A DNA stretch of 64,000 bases from Shewanella sp. Isolate13 (GTDB lineage Bacteria > Pseudomonadota > Gammaproteobacteria > Enterobacterales > Shewanellaceae), in contig NZ_JAKEVD010000013.1 of assembly GCF_022398325.1 (NCBI RefSeq), positions 1-64,000 on the forward strand. The letters are read 5' to 3'. The notes under the pieces are model-generated. The model had not been told where the DNA came from. It made no database searches and saw only the letters and a program-made list of their open reading frames with translations. Shown piece after piece: positions 51,623 through 60,662 of the stretch. Made by a program: the position numbers and the translations under genes. How positions within the stretch are numbered: the stretch's first letter is position 1; each line of letters begins with the position of its first letter.

Positions 51623-52594
51623 TTAAAGGGTGAATAGCACCGACATACCGACTCTTAGATCGGCGATAGTCTCATTCGGACGTAGCTCGACCTCGAAGGT
51701 GCGCATATCGAAGTCATGACCGCTCTCTGTCGCTCGCCACGTGGCAAAGTCACCCATGACGCTAATATGACTCACGGTGAACTCCACTTCTCGATCTAGA
51801 GCTGGGATCTTGAGCTTAAGCAGATCACCTTGCTTAAATTTCTTCAGTTGATCTTCGCGCACCTGGAACACCGCCCAAGCATCACTCATATCGATTAAGC
51901 TCACCACAGGGAAACCACTAGGAGCCAACTCGCCCGCTTGCAGCAATACCTCACTGATCTCACCAGTTTTAGGTGAGCGCATCTGACTATCGGCGAGGAT
52001 TGCAGAAACCTCGTTTACCGCGCCTTCGGCCATGCGTGCGTTACCCGCTGCCGCAGCCTTAGTCTCAACACGGGCACCTTCATCTGTCATCTGGTACATG
52101 GCCAGCGCGGCTTGCTCGGTATACTTGGCCGCCTGCCACTGAGTAAAGGCTTCATCGCGCTTCTGTCTGGCTAGCACACCCTCGTTAAACAGCACTTCGA
52201 CGCGATCGAAGGTGGTACGGGCTAACTTTGCTGCCGCTTGTGCCTTAAGCCACTGTTCTTTTGAAGCCGCAACCTGCTGCTTACGCGCGCCGTTATCCGC
52301 TTCCTGTTGCATCGCTAGTGCGGCATCACGTCCGCCTTCTGCCTGCATCAACTTGGCTTTTAGCTCAGGGCTATAGATGGCATACAGTAGGTCGCCCTCG
52401 CTAACCTTGTCACCACGCCTAACCAATACCTCTTCGACTCGACCCGGCACCTTAGAGGAGACGTTATATTCACGGGCCTCAATCTGCCCCTGTAGCAGCT
52501 GCGGCTTTGGTGTGTAAGCAAGGATTAACCCATATACCAGCGCACCAATTAATACGATTAATGCCACTGCGGCCAAGATACGGTTAGTGCGCAT
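51623..52594 (-). CDS. HlyD family periplasmic adaptor
   Basis: The 323-residue protein has one N-terminal membrane helix (ILAAVALIVLIGALVYGLILA), a biotinyl-lipoyl half (NVSSKVPGRVEEVLVRRGDKV), a helical hairpin (about residues 85-200) and a C-terminal lipoyl/barrel part (MRSPKTGEISEVLLQAGELAPSG). It links the inner-membrane permeases to the TolC-type channel. GCAAGGGGAACC precedes the ATG at 52594, which lies inside the end of the TolC-type gene (11-base overlap). Confidence 0.88.
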   Translation of the reverse strand: MRTNRILAAVALIVLIGALVYGLILAYTPKPQLLQGQIEAREYNVSSKVPGRVEEVLVRRGDKVSEGDLLYAIYSPELKAKLMQAEGGRDAALAMQQEADNGARKQQVAASKEQWLKAQAAAKLARTTFDRVEVLFNEGVLARQKRDEAFTQWQAAKYTEQAALAMYQMTDEGARVETKAAAAGNARMAEGAVNEVSAILADSQMRSPKTGEISEVLLQAGELAPSGFPVVSLIDMSDAWAVFQVREDQLKKFKQGDLLKLKIPALDREVEFTVSHISVMGDFATWRATESGHDFDMRTFEVELRPNETIADLRVGMSVLFTL

Positions 52595-53975
52595 TAGGTT
52601 CCCCTTGCTTAATACTTCTACCAATAAATTCATCTAATTGACCACTGATGGCCATCAATCTTGCATAGGCTTGTACATAACGATATTGCGCGCCTAACTG
52701 TTGCGTCTCAACCGCGTTAAGCTTGAGCTCCGCATCCACCTTTTCAATTGAGGTCGATAACCCCTGCTTAAAGGCGATATCCCTAAGACGTTTATTCTCT
52801 TCAGCTAGGCTCATGGAGGTATTTAACGACACCACCTCCTCTTGCGCCTGTAGCAACTGGCGATAGCTCTGGTCGAGCAATAAGTTCAAATCCTGTTGCG
52901 TCTGCGCTTTGGTGTATCTCGCCTGTAGCAGGGCACTCTTAGCGGCTTCAACCTTGCCGCTGCGTCCGTCTCGGCTCAGTAATGGAACCTTGACGCCCAC
53001 CCCTAACATCCAATCTGGCTCTATCTGCGCAAACAGGCTGTCGTCTTCATAGAGGGTGTAATTACCGTAGAGGAAAACCGTCGGTAGATAACTGCCTTTC
53101 TCCACATCCACTAAGCCCTGAGCCTGAGCCTCTTTCGCCGCCAGTAATTTAAGTGCCGGATGTTGATTAATTGTCAGTTGAGTCAACTGCGGCAGCGAGG
53201 GAGCCTTATTCAGCATAAACAGCGGAGAGGTAGTATCGACCTGCTGTTCATGCAACATTCTCGACAGGGCGATCATCGCCATCTCAGACTGACGCTTGGC
53301 GCTGCCATAACTCACGCGGGCATTTTCCAGTGCAACCTGAGCATTGAGGCGCTCGACTCGAGCGATCTGTCCTTGCTGTTCAAGTTTCTCGGCGTGAGAT
53401 GCATGCTGAGTGAGTGAATCGACGAGTTCCGCTTGGGTTTGCGCTAAGGCCTCGGTCACCGCAACCGCATAATAACGGTCCACAAGCTGCACAAACAGCT
53501 CACGCATGGTCAACTTGAGTTGTTGCTCTTTCTCGGCCACTTCGGCCTCATGGATCCCTTGAGCGGCAGTAATTTTACCACCTGTGTAGATGGGCCACAT
53601 GGCTTGCAAACTTGAACGGAAAATATCTTGCTCGGTAAAAGGTGTGACGAACAGAGATCCCGGAATACCAGCTAATGCGCCGCCAAGAGCGGGAGGCAAG
53701 GTGGCGGGATCGAGAGAGGCTAGAGGGTTAAGATCGCGCAGATCTAATTCGATCGGCTTTTCTAGACGAGTGTAGCTGCCTGTGAGATTGATCGAGGGAA
53801 GATTCATATCTTCACCCGCCTCTCGCTCAGCTTCGGCTCGTTTCACCTCTTGAGCCCCAGCTTGCAGCTTATCGCTGACCTTAATCAGCTGTTGCCAAGC
53901 CTCATCGAAGGCCATTGTCTTAGCCTGAGCGGTTAAAGGTAACAGTAGCAACAGCGCACACAGCGAACGTTTCAT
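52584..53975 (-). CDS. TolC-family outer-membrane channel
   Basis: The 463-residue protein starts with a signal peptide (MKRSLCALLLLLPLTAQA) and has the two OEP domains of TolC proteins, each a helical bundle (e.g. VERLNAQVALENARVSYGS and IEKVDAELKLNAVETQQLGAQY). It should form the outer-membrane duct of the export system encoded downstream. AGAGG lies a few bases before the ATG at 53975. It is the first gene of a four-gene operon. A perfect dyad overlaps its leader (53985-54000). Confidence 0.88.
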   Translation of the reverse strand: MKRSLCALLLLLPLTAQAKTMAFDEAWQQLIKVSDKLQAGAQEVKRAEAEREAGEDMNLPSINLTGSYTRLEKPIELDLRDLNPLASLDPATLPPALGGALAGIPGSLFVTPFTEQDIFRSSLQAMWPIYTGGKITAAQGIHEAEVAEKEQQLKLTMRELFVQLVDRYYAVAVTEALAQTQAELVDSLTQHASHAEKLEQQGQIARVERLNAQVALENARVSYGSAKRQSEMAMIALSRMLHEQQVDTTSPLFMLNKAPSLPQLTQLTINQHPALKLLAAKEAQAQGLVDVEKGSYLPTVFLYGNYTLYEDDSLFAQIEPDWMLGVGVKVPLLSRDGRSGKVEAAKSALLQARYTKAQTQQDLNLLLDQSYRQLLQAQEEVVSLNTSMSLAEENKRLRDIAFKQGLSTSIEKVDAELKLNAVETQQLGAQYRYVQAYARLMAISGQLDEFIGRSIKQGEPNAH

Positions 53976-53984
53976 CAACACCTC

Positions 53985-54000
53985 TAGAGTGATTACTCTA
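53985..54000 (-). promoter_or_regulatory. Dyad at the head of the export operon
   Basis: TAGAGTGATTACTCTA is a 6-4-6 inverted repeat ending ten bases upstream of the TolC-type start codon and touching its ribosome site. It could be a TetR- or MerR-type operator. No regulator gene is next to it. Confidence 0.4.
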
Positions 54001-54094
54001 ATTAATTGGTAGATACTAGCATTGCTAAATATTGCTCGCTAGGATCTAGCTATAAAATCTACAACTAAACCCTAGGCTTTATAAAACTCTAGCT

Positions 54095-55543
54095 CTATGC
54101 GGTGCCACCGACGGTCAATTTATCTAGCTTCAGCGTAGGCTGGCCGACACCGACGGGAACGCTTTGACCGTCTTTACCACATACGCCCACGCCCTTATCT
54201 AGGGCTAAATCATTACCCACCATAGAGATCTGGCTCATCGACTCAGGACCATTGCCAATCAGGGTTGCGCCCTTGATCGCCTGAGTGATCTCACCATTTT
54301 CAATCAAGTAGGCTTCAGAAGCCGAGAACACAAACTTACCCGAAGTAATATCCACCTGACCACCACCAAAGTTAGGCGCATAAACCCCTTTCTTAACCGA
54401 CTTGATGATCTCGGCAGGATCGGACTCACCCGCTTCCATATAAGTGTTAGTCATACGTGGCATAGGTAGGTGAGCATAAGACTCACGACGGCCGTTGCCT
54501 GTAAACTGCTCACCCATCAAGCGTGCGTTGAGCTTATCTTGCATATAGCCTTTTAAGATGCCGTTCTCGATCAATACTGTCTTCTGAGTCGCTACGCCTT
54601 CATCATCGATAGTCAATGAACCACGGCGATTAGCAATGGTGCCATCATCGACCACAGTCACAAGCTTTGAAGCCACCTGCTGACCCACTTTGCCGCTAAA
54701 TGCACTGCTGCCCTTGCGGTTAAAGTCACCCTCAAGACCATGGCCAACCGCTTCATGCAGGAGGACACCCGGCCAGCCCGCACCGAGTACCACAGGCATT
54801 TCACCTGCCGGCGCATCGATCGCATGTAGGTTCACTTGAGCTTGGCGCACCGCCTCACGGGCAAAGCCGAAGCAGTACGGTAGGCCATCTTTATCTTCAT
54901 CCAATAACACGCTGTAATCATGACGGCCACCGCCACCTGACGCACCGCGCTCACGCTTGCCATCCTCTTCCAAAATCACGCTGCAGTTAAAGCGCACTAA
55001 CGGACGGATATCCGCAGCGAGTGTGCCATCGCTTGCCGCGACTAAAATCTCTTCATGTACACCTGACAGGCTAACCACAACCTGAATAATGCGGCTATCT
55101 AAGCTACGAATATAGGCATCGGCCTGCTTAAGTAGCTCAATCTTTTTCACCTCTTCCATCGCGGCAATAGGATCTGAGCTAATGTAAAGCGCCTTGCTCT
55201 GCTGCTGTTTCCAGGCATTAACTTGCCCTTCACCACCGGCTGTAGCGATACCACGTGCAGCGGTGGCCGCAGCCTCAAGTGCTGCAGGGGTAATTTCATC
55301 GGCATAGGCAAAACCTGTCTTCTCGCCGGTAATGGCTCGTACGCCCACACCGCGTTCGATATGGAAGCTACCATCTTTAACTATGCCATCTTCCAATACC
55401 CAAGACTCATGACGGCTACCTTGAAAATATAGATCTGAGAAGTCAATTTGATGTTCATGGATCCGCTTCAAATAGCTTTGCAGATCATCGATTGCTAGCC
55501 CATCTTGTAATAAGCTCTGTCCAACTTGGGTTAAAAGTGACAT
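54095..55543 (-). CDS. tldD: Metalloprotease TldD
   Basis: TldD is the catalytic partner of PmbA in a cytoplasmic zinc protease that trims peptides. The 482-residue protein has the zinc motif HEAVGH with His263, Glu264 and His267, followed by [10 protein letters not shown], the family signature. The N-terminus [14 protein letters not shown] is conserved. It is the last gene of the mreCD-maf-rng-yhdP-nitrilase-tldD run, 87 bases after the nitrilase. No clear terminator follows before the export operon. Confidence 0.96.
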   Translation of the reverse strand: MSLLTQVGQSLLQDGLAIDDLQSYLKRIHEHQIDFSDLYFQGSRHESWVLEDGIVKDGSFHIERGVGVRAITGEKTGFAYADEITPAALEAAATAARGIATAGGEGQVNAWKQQQSKALYISSDPIAAMEEVKKIELLKQADAYIRSLDSRIIQVVVSLSGVHEEILVAASDGTLAADIRPLVRFNCSVILEEDGKRERGASGGGGRHDYSVLLDEDKDGLPYCFGFAREAVRQAQVNLHAIDAPAGEMPVVLGAGWPGVLLHEAVGHGLEGDFNRKGSSAFSGKVGQQVASKLVTVVDDGTIANRRGSLTIDDEGVATQKTVLIENGILKGYMQDKLNARLMGEQFTGNGRRESYAHLPMPRMTNTYMEAGESDPAEIIKSVKKGVYAPNFGGGQVDITSGKFVFSASEAYLIENGEITQAIKGATLIGNGPESMSQISMVGNDLALDKGVGVCGKDGQSVPVGVGQPTLKLDKLTVGGTA

Positions 55544-55630
55544 CTATTCTCTCTTAATATTAATTCAATAAAGTACTGCGGCAACTCGAACACTCTCGAT
55601 GAGAATCTCAGTTTACCCTGAATTTCTAGC

Positions 55631-56461
55631 CTATTTTAGCCTTGGTGATACAAATCGATTATGGGTCATCACTGGCATTTTAGCGCGGATCCTTTGCAGG
55701 CTTTGCAGATCCACTTCGGCTTGTAGCCAACCCGTCTGTTGTTGCTTCTGTGCAATAACCTCTCCCCACGGACTGACTATCATACTTTGCCCCCAGGTCT
55801 CTCGGCTACCCTGATTATGTTGTCCCCACTGGGCAGCGCCTAAAATGAAGCACTGGGTTTCGATAGCCCTTGCCTGCAATAACACCTGCCAGTGCGCCTC
55901 GCCAGTCACCTTAGTAAATGCGGCTGGCACGGCGATCAATTCGGCACCCGCCTCGCGCAGCGCCCTGAAAAGATCCGGGAAGCGAATGTCATAGCAGATC
56001 GCCAGTCCCAACTTACCCATCGGGGTATCGACCACGACTATCTGCTTACCAGGGCAAAAGGCATCGCTCTCTCGATACTGCTTGGTGCCATCGGTCACCT
56101 CGACATCGAATAGGTGTAGCTTATCGTACTGGCCTAATACGCTACCATCGGTATCGAATACATAACAGCGATTATAGACACGGCCATCTTCGGCCAAAAT
56201 AGGAATGCTCCCCGCCACCATCACAACTCGATAGTGTTTAGCGAGCTCGGCTAGTGCTTGTTTGAGCGGGCTTTGCTCCGCATCGGTGGCATATTGCAGT
56301 TGTTGGCTTTCATGCCCGCCAAAGAGCAGACAACATTCCGGCAGCACCACCAGCTGTGGCTCATCCGCTTGACGGGAGAGCTGGCTAAGCTGCGATTCGA
56401 TAAACGCTAGGTTGTCCGAAACGCTGCGGCTGCTTTGACATTGCAGTAGGCTGACTTGCAT
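55631..56461 (-). CDS. Nitrilase superfamily amidohydrolase
   Basis: The 276-residue cytoplasmic enzyme has the nitrilase triad: Glu42 in VVLPECC, Lys114 in YDKLHLF and Cys156 in LAICYDIRFPD. The family includes deaminated-glutathione amidase (Nit1) and omega-amidases; this size and the surrounding motif point to that branch, but the substrate is not proven. AGAGGGAGAG before the ATG makes the start clear, so the gene truly overlaps the end of yhdP by 77 bases in another frame. Location in this cell-shape cluster is typical of gammaproteobacteria. Confidence 0.9.
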   Translation of the reverse strand: MQVSLLQCQSSRSVSDNLAFIESQLSQLSRQADEPQLVVLPECCLLFGGHESQQLQYATDAEQSPLKQALAELAKHYRVVMVAGSIPILAEDGRVYNRCYVFDTDGSVLGQYDKLHLFDVEVTDGTKQYRESDAFCPGKQIVVVDTPMGKLGLAICYDIRFPDLFRALREAGAELIAVPAAFTKVTGEAHWQVLLQARAIETQCFILGAAQWGQHNQGSRETWGQSMIVSPWGEVIAQKQQQTGWLQAEVDLQSLQRIRAKMPVMTHNRFVSPRLK

Positions 56462-59400
56462 CTAACTCTCCCTCTTTTCTCTCATCTAGCTGTGGCCTTG
56501 ATGATGACTCAACTTGGGCTTCAGCTGGCTCACTCTGCTTAGCTTGCTCACTTGGTTTACCCTCTATCAGGGTTAGCCTCGCAGGCTCCTTGCTACTATC
56601 GACAAAATCAGTATTTGGTGGAGTGGCAACCTTTAGCTCCACTGCTGATGCTTGCACACCTTCTGCTGTTTCTGCCTTAGAGTTAATCTTATTCTTAGGA
56701 TCTGCCTGAATACTCACGTCGGTGGTAGTTTGCCCTATGACTTGTGGCCCCATTGGCTCCTGTTGTGTTTCAGGTTCCGTGACCTTCTTCGGTAGCACAG
56801 ATTCAGGGATCTCAATCTCTTTACTCTTACGCTCTAGCTCTTCAAGCTTCGGCTCTGACATGGTGCCTGTTAGCCTAAAGCGGATCTCAGAGATCACCTC
56901 AATCACAGGCTCGAGCACCTTAGTCAGTGCAAATGCCCCCAAGCCGAAGGTCCAACCGCCAGTGCTGAGCAATACAACCGTGGGTACGCTAGAGGCCAAC
57001 TGCGGCACGAAGCGAATATCGTAATTCAAGCTCTCGGTGGTTAGGTCGGTATAGCCACGAACGCGCATATCGCCAGCAACGGCTTTCATCTCGGTATCGG
57101 TGGTTTTCACCACGCCATTATCAAGCTTTAACGTGCCGTAAAAAGAGTCAAAGTAGAGGCCTTTGCCGAAGACATCGGAAAAGTCCAATGACAGTTTTCT
57201 TAATAGCGAGTCCAAACTAAAGAGTGAGAAGATCCGTGCGCCCTTGTCACTGACTTCTGACAGGTGGCCTTTACCCAATTGAAAACTGACATCGCCATTG
57301 AGTGTCTCTAACGAGAACGCATAGGGCGCGCCAATCCAAGATATCTCGGCCTTTACTTCGGTCGGTGCATTCTTCAGCCCTGGATCGATACCTAGCTGCT
57401 CGGATAAGTAATCAAACTTATCGGCGTCTAACGAGAGCTTAAATGAGGTTAAGTTCTTGCCTTCACTCATGTCCCAAGCGCCAGTACCTTTCAACTCTAC
57501 ATTAGGTGTCGTCATAGATACCGTCTGGATCTGATATGACTCCCCTTTTGGAGTCCCCTGCAGCACTAAGTGACCTAATGAGCGCCCATAGAGTGAGAAA
57601 TCATCCACATCTATCGCCAATGGCGGCAGGTTAGCCATGATGGTATCTGACTTATAATGAGCATTCTCTTCACTGCGCATCTCGGGGGCCATATGGAATT
57701 TACTCGCCACCACTTTTAATCCCTGATCGACCCAATTGGGATAGAAGTCGATGCGTCCATCAAACTGCTGGGATGTGACATCGAAGCGCCAAGCATGCTC
57801 GGTAGGCGCAGCAGCAAAATGCATTTCTTCTAGCGGCTGTCCCATAAAATCTAGCTTATTAAACTTGGCGTCAATAGATACCAAGGGCGGGAAAAGCGAC
57901 TTTTGCTCTAACTGAGTCTCATCGGCTGGTAGCACTGCAGCATCACTTTGACTGACAAAGCTTTGAATAATCGGCAGCCAAGGCGAAAACTCGGTGTTAT
58001 CAAGCTCGATCTGCAGGTGGCCTTGGTGCTTACGTAACTGATCTCCAGGCTTAAATAAGCGCCCTAAGAGTAGATCGAAGTGAGCAAGTGAATTCCCCGA
58101 GTTGGCATCGAAGCCGCCCCAAAATTCCAGCTGCTTATCCAGCTTAACCCCTAATGAGGCCTGCTTGTTATCGCCGATCAGCTCTGCGACTAAATGCTTA
58201 GCCTCATCCTGTTTCTTGCCTAATGGCGCCGGCAGCTTAAGCTCTGCCCCCACAAGATCGGTTTCCACTCGCGCCTGAACCTGATAGCCCAGTGGATCGA
58301 AGATCAGCATCAGTTCGCCATTCCAATCGACTTGGCCTGAATAATAATCACTGAGAGGGTTATGTAATTCCTCGGGCAGATCAGCAAGCTGCCACTGACC
58401 GTTAAGGGTGACATCGACGCCATAGTTTTGATTCATGCTTTCGGTATTAAAGCTAAACTGCAGCGGCTGCTCATACATTAAGGCGTTAAGATTTGTCCCG
58501 GTGACGACATCATTGATAAACTGCACTTGGCCAGTGAGCTTTTCTAGCTGGATCCCCGGTTCGGTGATGTACACAGGCGTATCATTAAAGTTAACCGTAC
58601 CTTTAATCACCTCTGACTCACCATCATAAAGCGGGATCGATAAATCGATCTGACCTGTGATATCGCCAGCAATTTGCACCACATCGAGGGTGGCTCCCAC
58701 AGAGTCCACCAACGGTGACTTTTGGATCACCTCATTGGCGGCTTCCGCTGTAGTAGCGAGATCGGCTTTAACACTCAGCAAGCTCTTTTCACCTAAGGCT
58801 GGAATACCAATATAGGCGCCATCGGCTTTGACATCGAGCAGCTGACCTCGGTTAACCCAAAGATCCATGGCAGCGTTTTCAAATAGCGCCGATAGGTTGA
58901 GCTCATCAACGGCGGGCCAAGTGTCCTGAAACTCAAACGTGGCATCGGACAGGGTAAAGCCAGCCTGGAAAATACCGTCATGCAGGGCGTAAGGATAATC
59001 CGTAAATGCCCCATGCCATACCACGACCGCATCATCAGTCTTGCCAGCCTTGAGCGCCTCGGTAAGATAACTGACCAAGGAACTACTCATGCCTTTAAGC
59101 GGAAAATAGCTGTGAACATGGGCAACATCATTGATATCGACATTGGCCAGTAGTGCCATATGTACCGCATCGCTAAACTCTAAACGTAGACCCGCATCAA
59201 TGTCTAAATCTGCGTTGCTAAAATGCACCTTAGGTAACGTCAGCGCTAAGTCTGAAAAATTAAAGTCACCTGCAAACCCATCGCCTTGCAACGTAATTGG
59301 CGCGGCGAAGCCGCCATTAAAATCGACTGTATACTGCTGTGCTGGCAGTGCAAAATACAGAGACTCATCATCGAGTTCCAGCTTAGCATCTATGGGCTTT

Positions 59401-60662
59401 ACGCCCGGAACAGCGCCACTCGCCTGCCAACCGACCTGCTGTAGGTTAAGTGCGACTTTAGGCTGTTTGAGCAGGCTATCCCAATGGGCTCGTAGCTGGG
59501 TAAGCTTGCCGGCCGGCTTAAGAGACTGCCAGTTATTCAGCGCATCGAGTTCCACATCAGGAATAAGAGGCAATAGCGGCAGCAACATGCTCAGCTCAAG
59601 CTGGTTAAGGCTGGCATCGACCCCTTGCTCGTTTTGTCTGGCATAAAGCTCAGCCGTCGGCCAAGGGTGGCCATTGGTTGAGAAGTTAAGATCGTGACTG
59701 GCTAAGCTCCAGCCCTGCTCGTTGGGATGCCAAGTCATAGCCCCCGACTCGATGGTAAACTGCTGTGGCTCATCATTGAGGAACCACTCTAGCCAGCTCG
59801 GTTGAAACTCAACGGTAACACCATCAATGCTTCGGTTTGAAAAGCCAGCCCATGCCTGCAGGTTAACCACCCCTTCTAGTGGTAATCTCTTGCTGGTATC
59901 GAAGGGGTTAGGCTGCCTCGACGCCCACTCACCAATATCGAGGGAGCGCGCGGCTAAGTAAAACTGTCCAACCAGTGACTCGGGGCGATTACCATTTCCG
60001 TTAACGTCGACGCTGAGTGCCAGTTGCTCAACTTCAGAAGCCTCGGCATCGAGGAATAACTTGCCCTCGCCTCGGTGGCGATTATCGATATTGCGCCATT
60101 TCATATCTTTAATGAAGATGGGGCGATAGTCATGCTCTCGGCTCAACAGCTGAAACCTAGCATCTGTGATTGAGAAGCGCTCAAGCTGCTCTAGCAGCAA
60201 TTTATAAAGCCAGTCAGTTTGCAGCTTGGCATCTGCGTTTCGCGGCGTCATCGCCTTTAACTGGTCGAGATCTAAAGCTACGTTTACGCCATCGAAGATG
60301 ACATCTTCAATTTGCGGTGTCGCGGTGATCAGCGTCTGCCAAAAATCCAGCTTCACATGCACTCGATTAAATAGCAGAGTGACTGGCAGGTTTTCCTGTG
60401 CCGGTAAGACAAAATTTTTGACCGTCAAGGCTGGACCATAGGCTTGCCATTCTGCGGCAAGCTGGCCAACTTCAACTTCGACCTGGTACTCGGCTTTGAC
60501 GAAAGCGACAAGTTCCATGCGCACTTGATCAAGCTGGGGCAGCAGCCCGCGAAACAGGCTGACCATCAAGGCGAAGAGCACTAGCACCATAGCTAGGAAC
60601 TGCCCGCAAGCACGAGTGAAATTAAAGGTACGCTTTTTTGGCGAACAAGTTTCTGGTGGCAC
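56385..60662 (-). CDS. yhdP: YhdP family AsmA-like envelope protein
   Basis: YhdP is a long inner-membrane-anchored bridge that takes part in phospholipid transport to the outer membrane, with TamB and YdbH. The 1425-residue protein has one N-terminal helix (about 20-42) and then repeated beta-groove units. Sequence such as GYTDLTTESLNYDIRFVPQLASSVP near 1215-1240 is the conserved AsmA_2 part. A low-complexity tail rich in Pro, Glu, Lys, Gln and Ser occupies about 1290-1425, longer than in the 1266-residue E. coli protein. The start is a GTG that overlaps the rng stop as TAGTG. Its 3' end overlaps the nitrilase gene. Confidence 0.93.
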   Translation of the reverse strand: MPPETCSPKKRTFNFTRACGQFLAMVLVLFALMVSLFRGLLPQLDQVRMELVAFVKAEYQVEVEVGQLAAEWQAYGPALTVKNFVLPAQENLPVTLLFNRVHVKLDFWQTLITATPQIEDVIFDGVNVALDLDQLKAMTPRNADAKLQTDWLYKLLLEQLERFSITDARFQLLSREHDYRPIFIKDMKWRNIDNRHRGEGKLFLDAEASEVEQLALSVDVNGNGNRPESLVGQFYLAARSLDIGEWASRQPNPFDTSKRLPLEGVVNLQAWAGFSNRSIDGVTVEFQPSWLEWFLNDEPQQFTIESGAMTWHPNEQGWSLASHDLNFSTNGHPWPTAELYARQNEQGVDASLNQLELSMLLPLLPLIPDVELDALNNWQSLKPAGKLTQLRAHWDSLLKQPKVALNLQQVGWQASGAVPGVKPIDAKLELDDESLYFALPAQQYTVDFNGGFAAPITLQGDGFAGDFNFSDLALTLPKVHFSNADLDIDAGLRLEFSDAVHMALLANVDINDVAHVHSYFPLKGMSSSLVSYLTEALKAGKTDDAVVVWHGAFTDYPYALHDGIFQAGFTLSDATFEFQDTWPAVDELNLSALFENAAMDLWVNRGQLLDVKADGAYIGIPALGEKSLLSVKADLATTAEAANEVIQKSPLVDSVGATLDVVQIAGDITGQIDLSIPLYDGESEVIKGTVNFNDTPVYITEPGIQLEKLTGQVQFINDVVTGTNLNALMYEQPLQFSFNTESMNQNYGVDVTLNGQWQLADLPEELHNPLSDYYSGQVDWNGELMLIFDPLGYQVQARVETDLVGAELKLPAPLGKKQDEAKHLVAELIGDNKQASLGVKLDKQLEFWGGFDANSGNSLAHFDLLLGRLFKPGDQLRKHQGHLQIELDNTEFSPWLPIIQSFVSQSDAAVLPADETQLEQKSLFPPLVSIDAKFNKLDFMGQPLEEMHFAAAPTEHAWRFDVTSQQFDGRIDFYPNWVDQGLKVVASKFHMAPEMRSEENAHYKSDTIMANLPPLAIDVDDFSLYGRSLGHLVLQGTPKGESYQIQTVSMTTPNVELKGTGAWDMSEGKNLTSFKLSLDADKFDYLSEQLGIDPGLKNAPTEVKAEISWIGAPYAFSLETLNGDVSFQLGKGHLSEVSDKGARIFSLFSLDSLLRKLSLDFSDVFGKGLYFDSFYGTLKLDNGVVKTTDTEMKAVAGDMRVRGYTDLTTESLNYDIRFVPQLASSVPTVVLLSTGGWTFGLGAFALTKVLEPVIEVISEIRFRLTGTMSEPKLEELERKSKEIEIPESVLPKKVTEPETQQEPMGPQVIGQTTTDVSIQADPKNKINSKAETAEGVQASAVELKVATPPNTDFVDSSKEPARLTLIEGKPSEQAKQSEPAEAQVESSSRPQLDERKEGELDASQPTAMSKQPQRFGQPSVYRIAA

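Noticed and set aside
54042-54054. GCTAG-GAT-CTAGC dyad downstream of tldD as a terminator
   Set aside because: The stem is only five bases and there is no T-run, so termination cannot be claimed.
59131-59646. 171-codon plus-strand frame inside yhdP
   Set aside because: Antisense shadow, rich in Ser and Cys as expected from reverse reading; no ribosome site.
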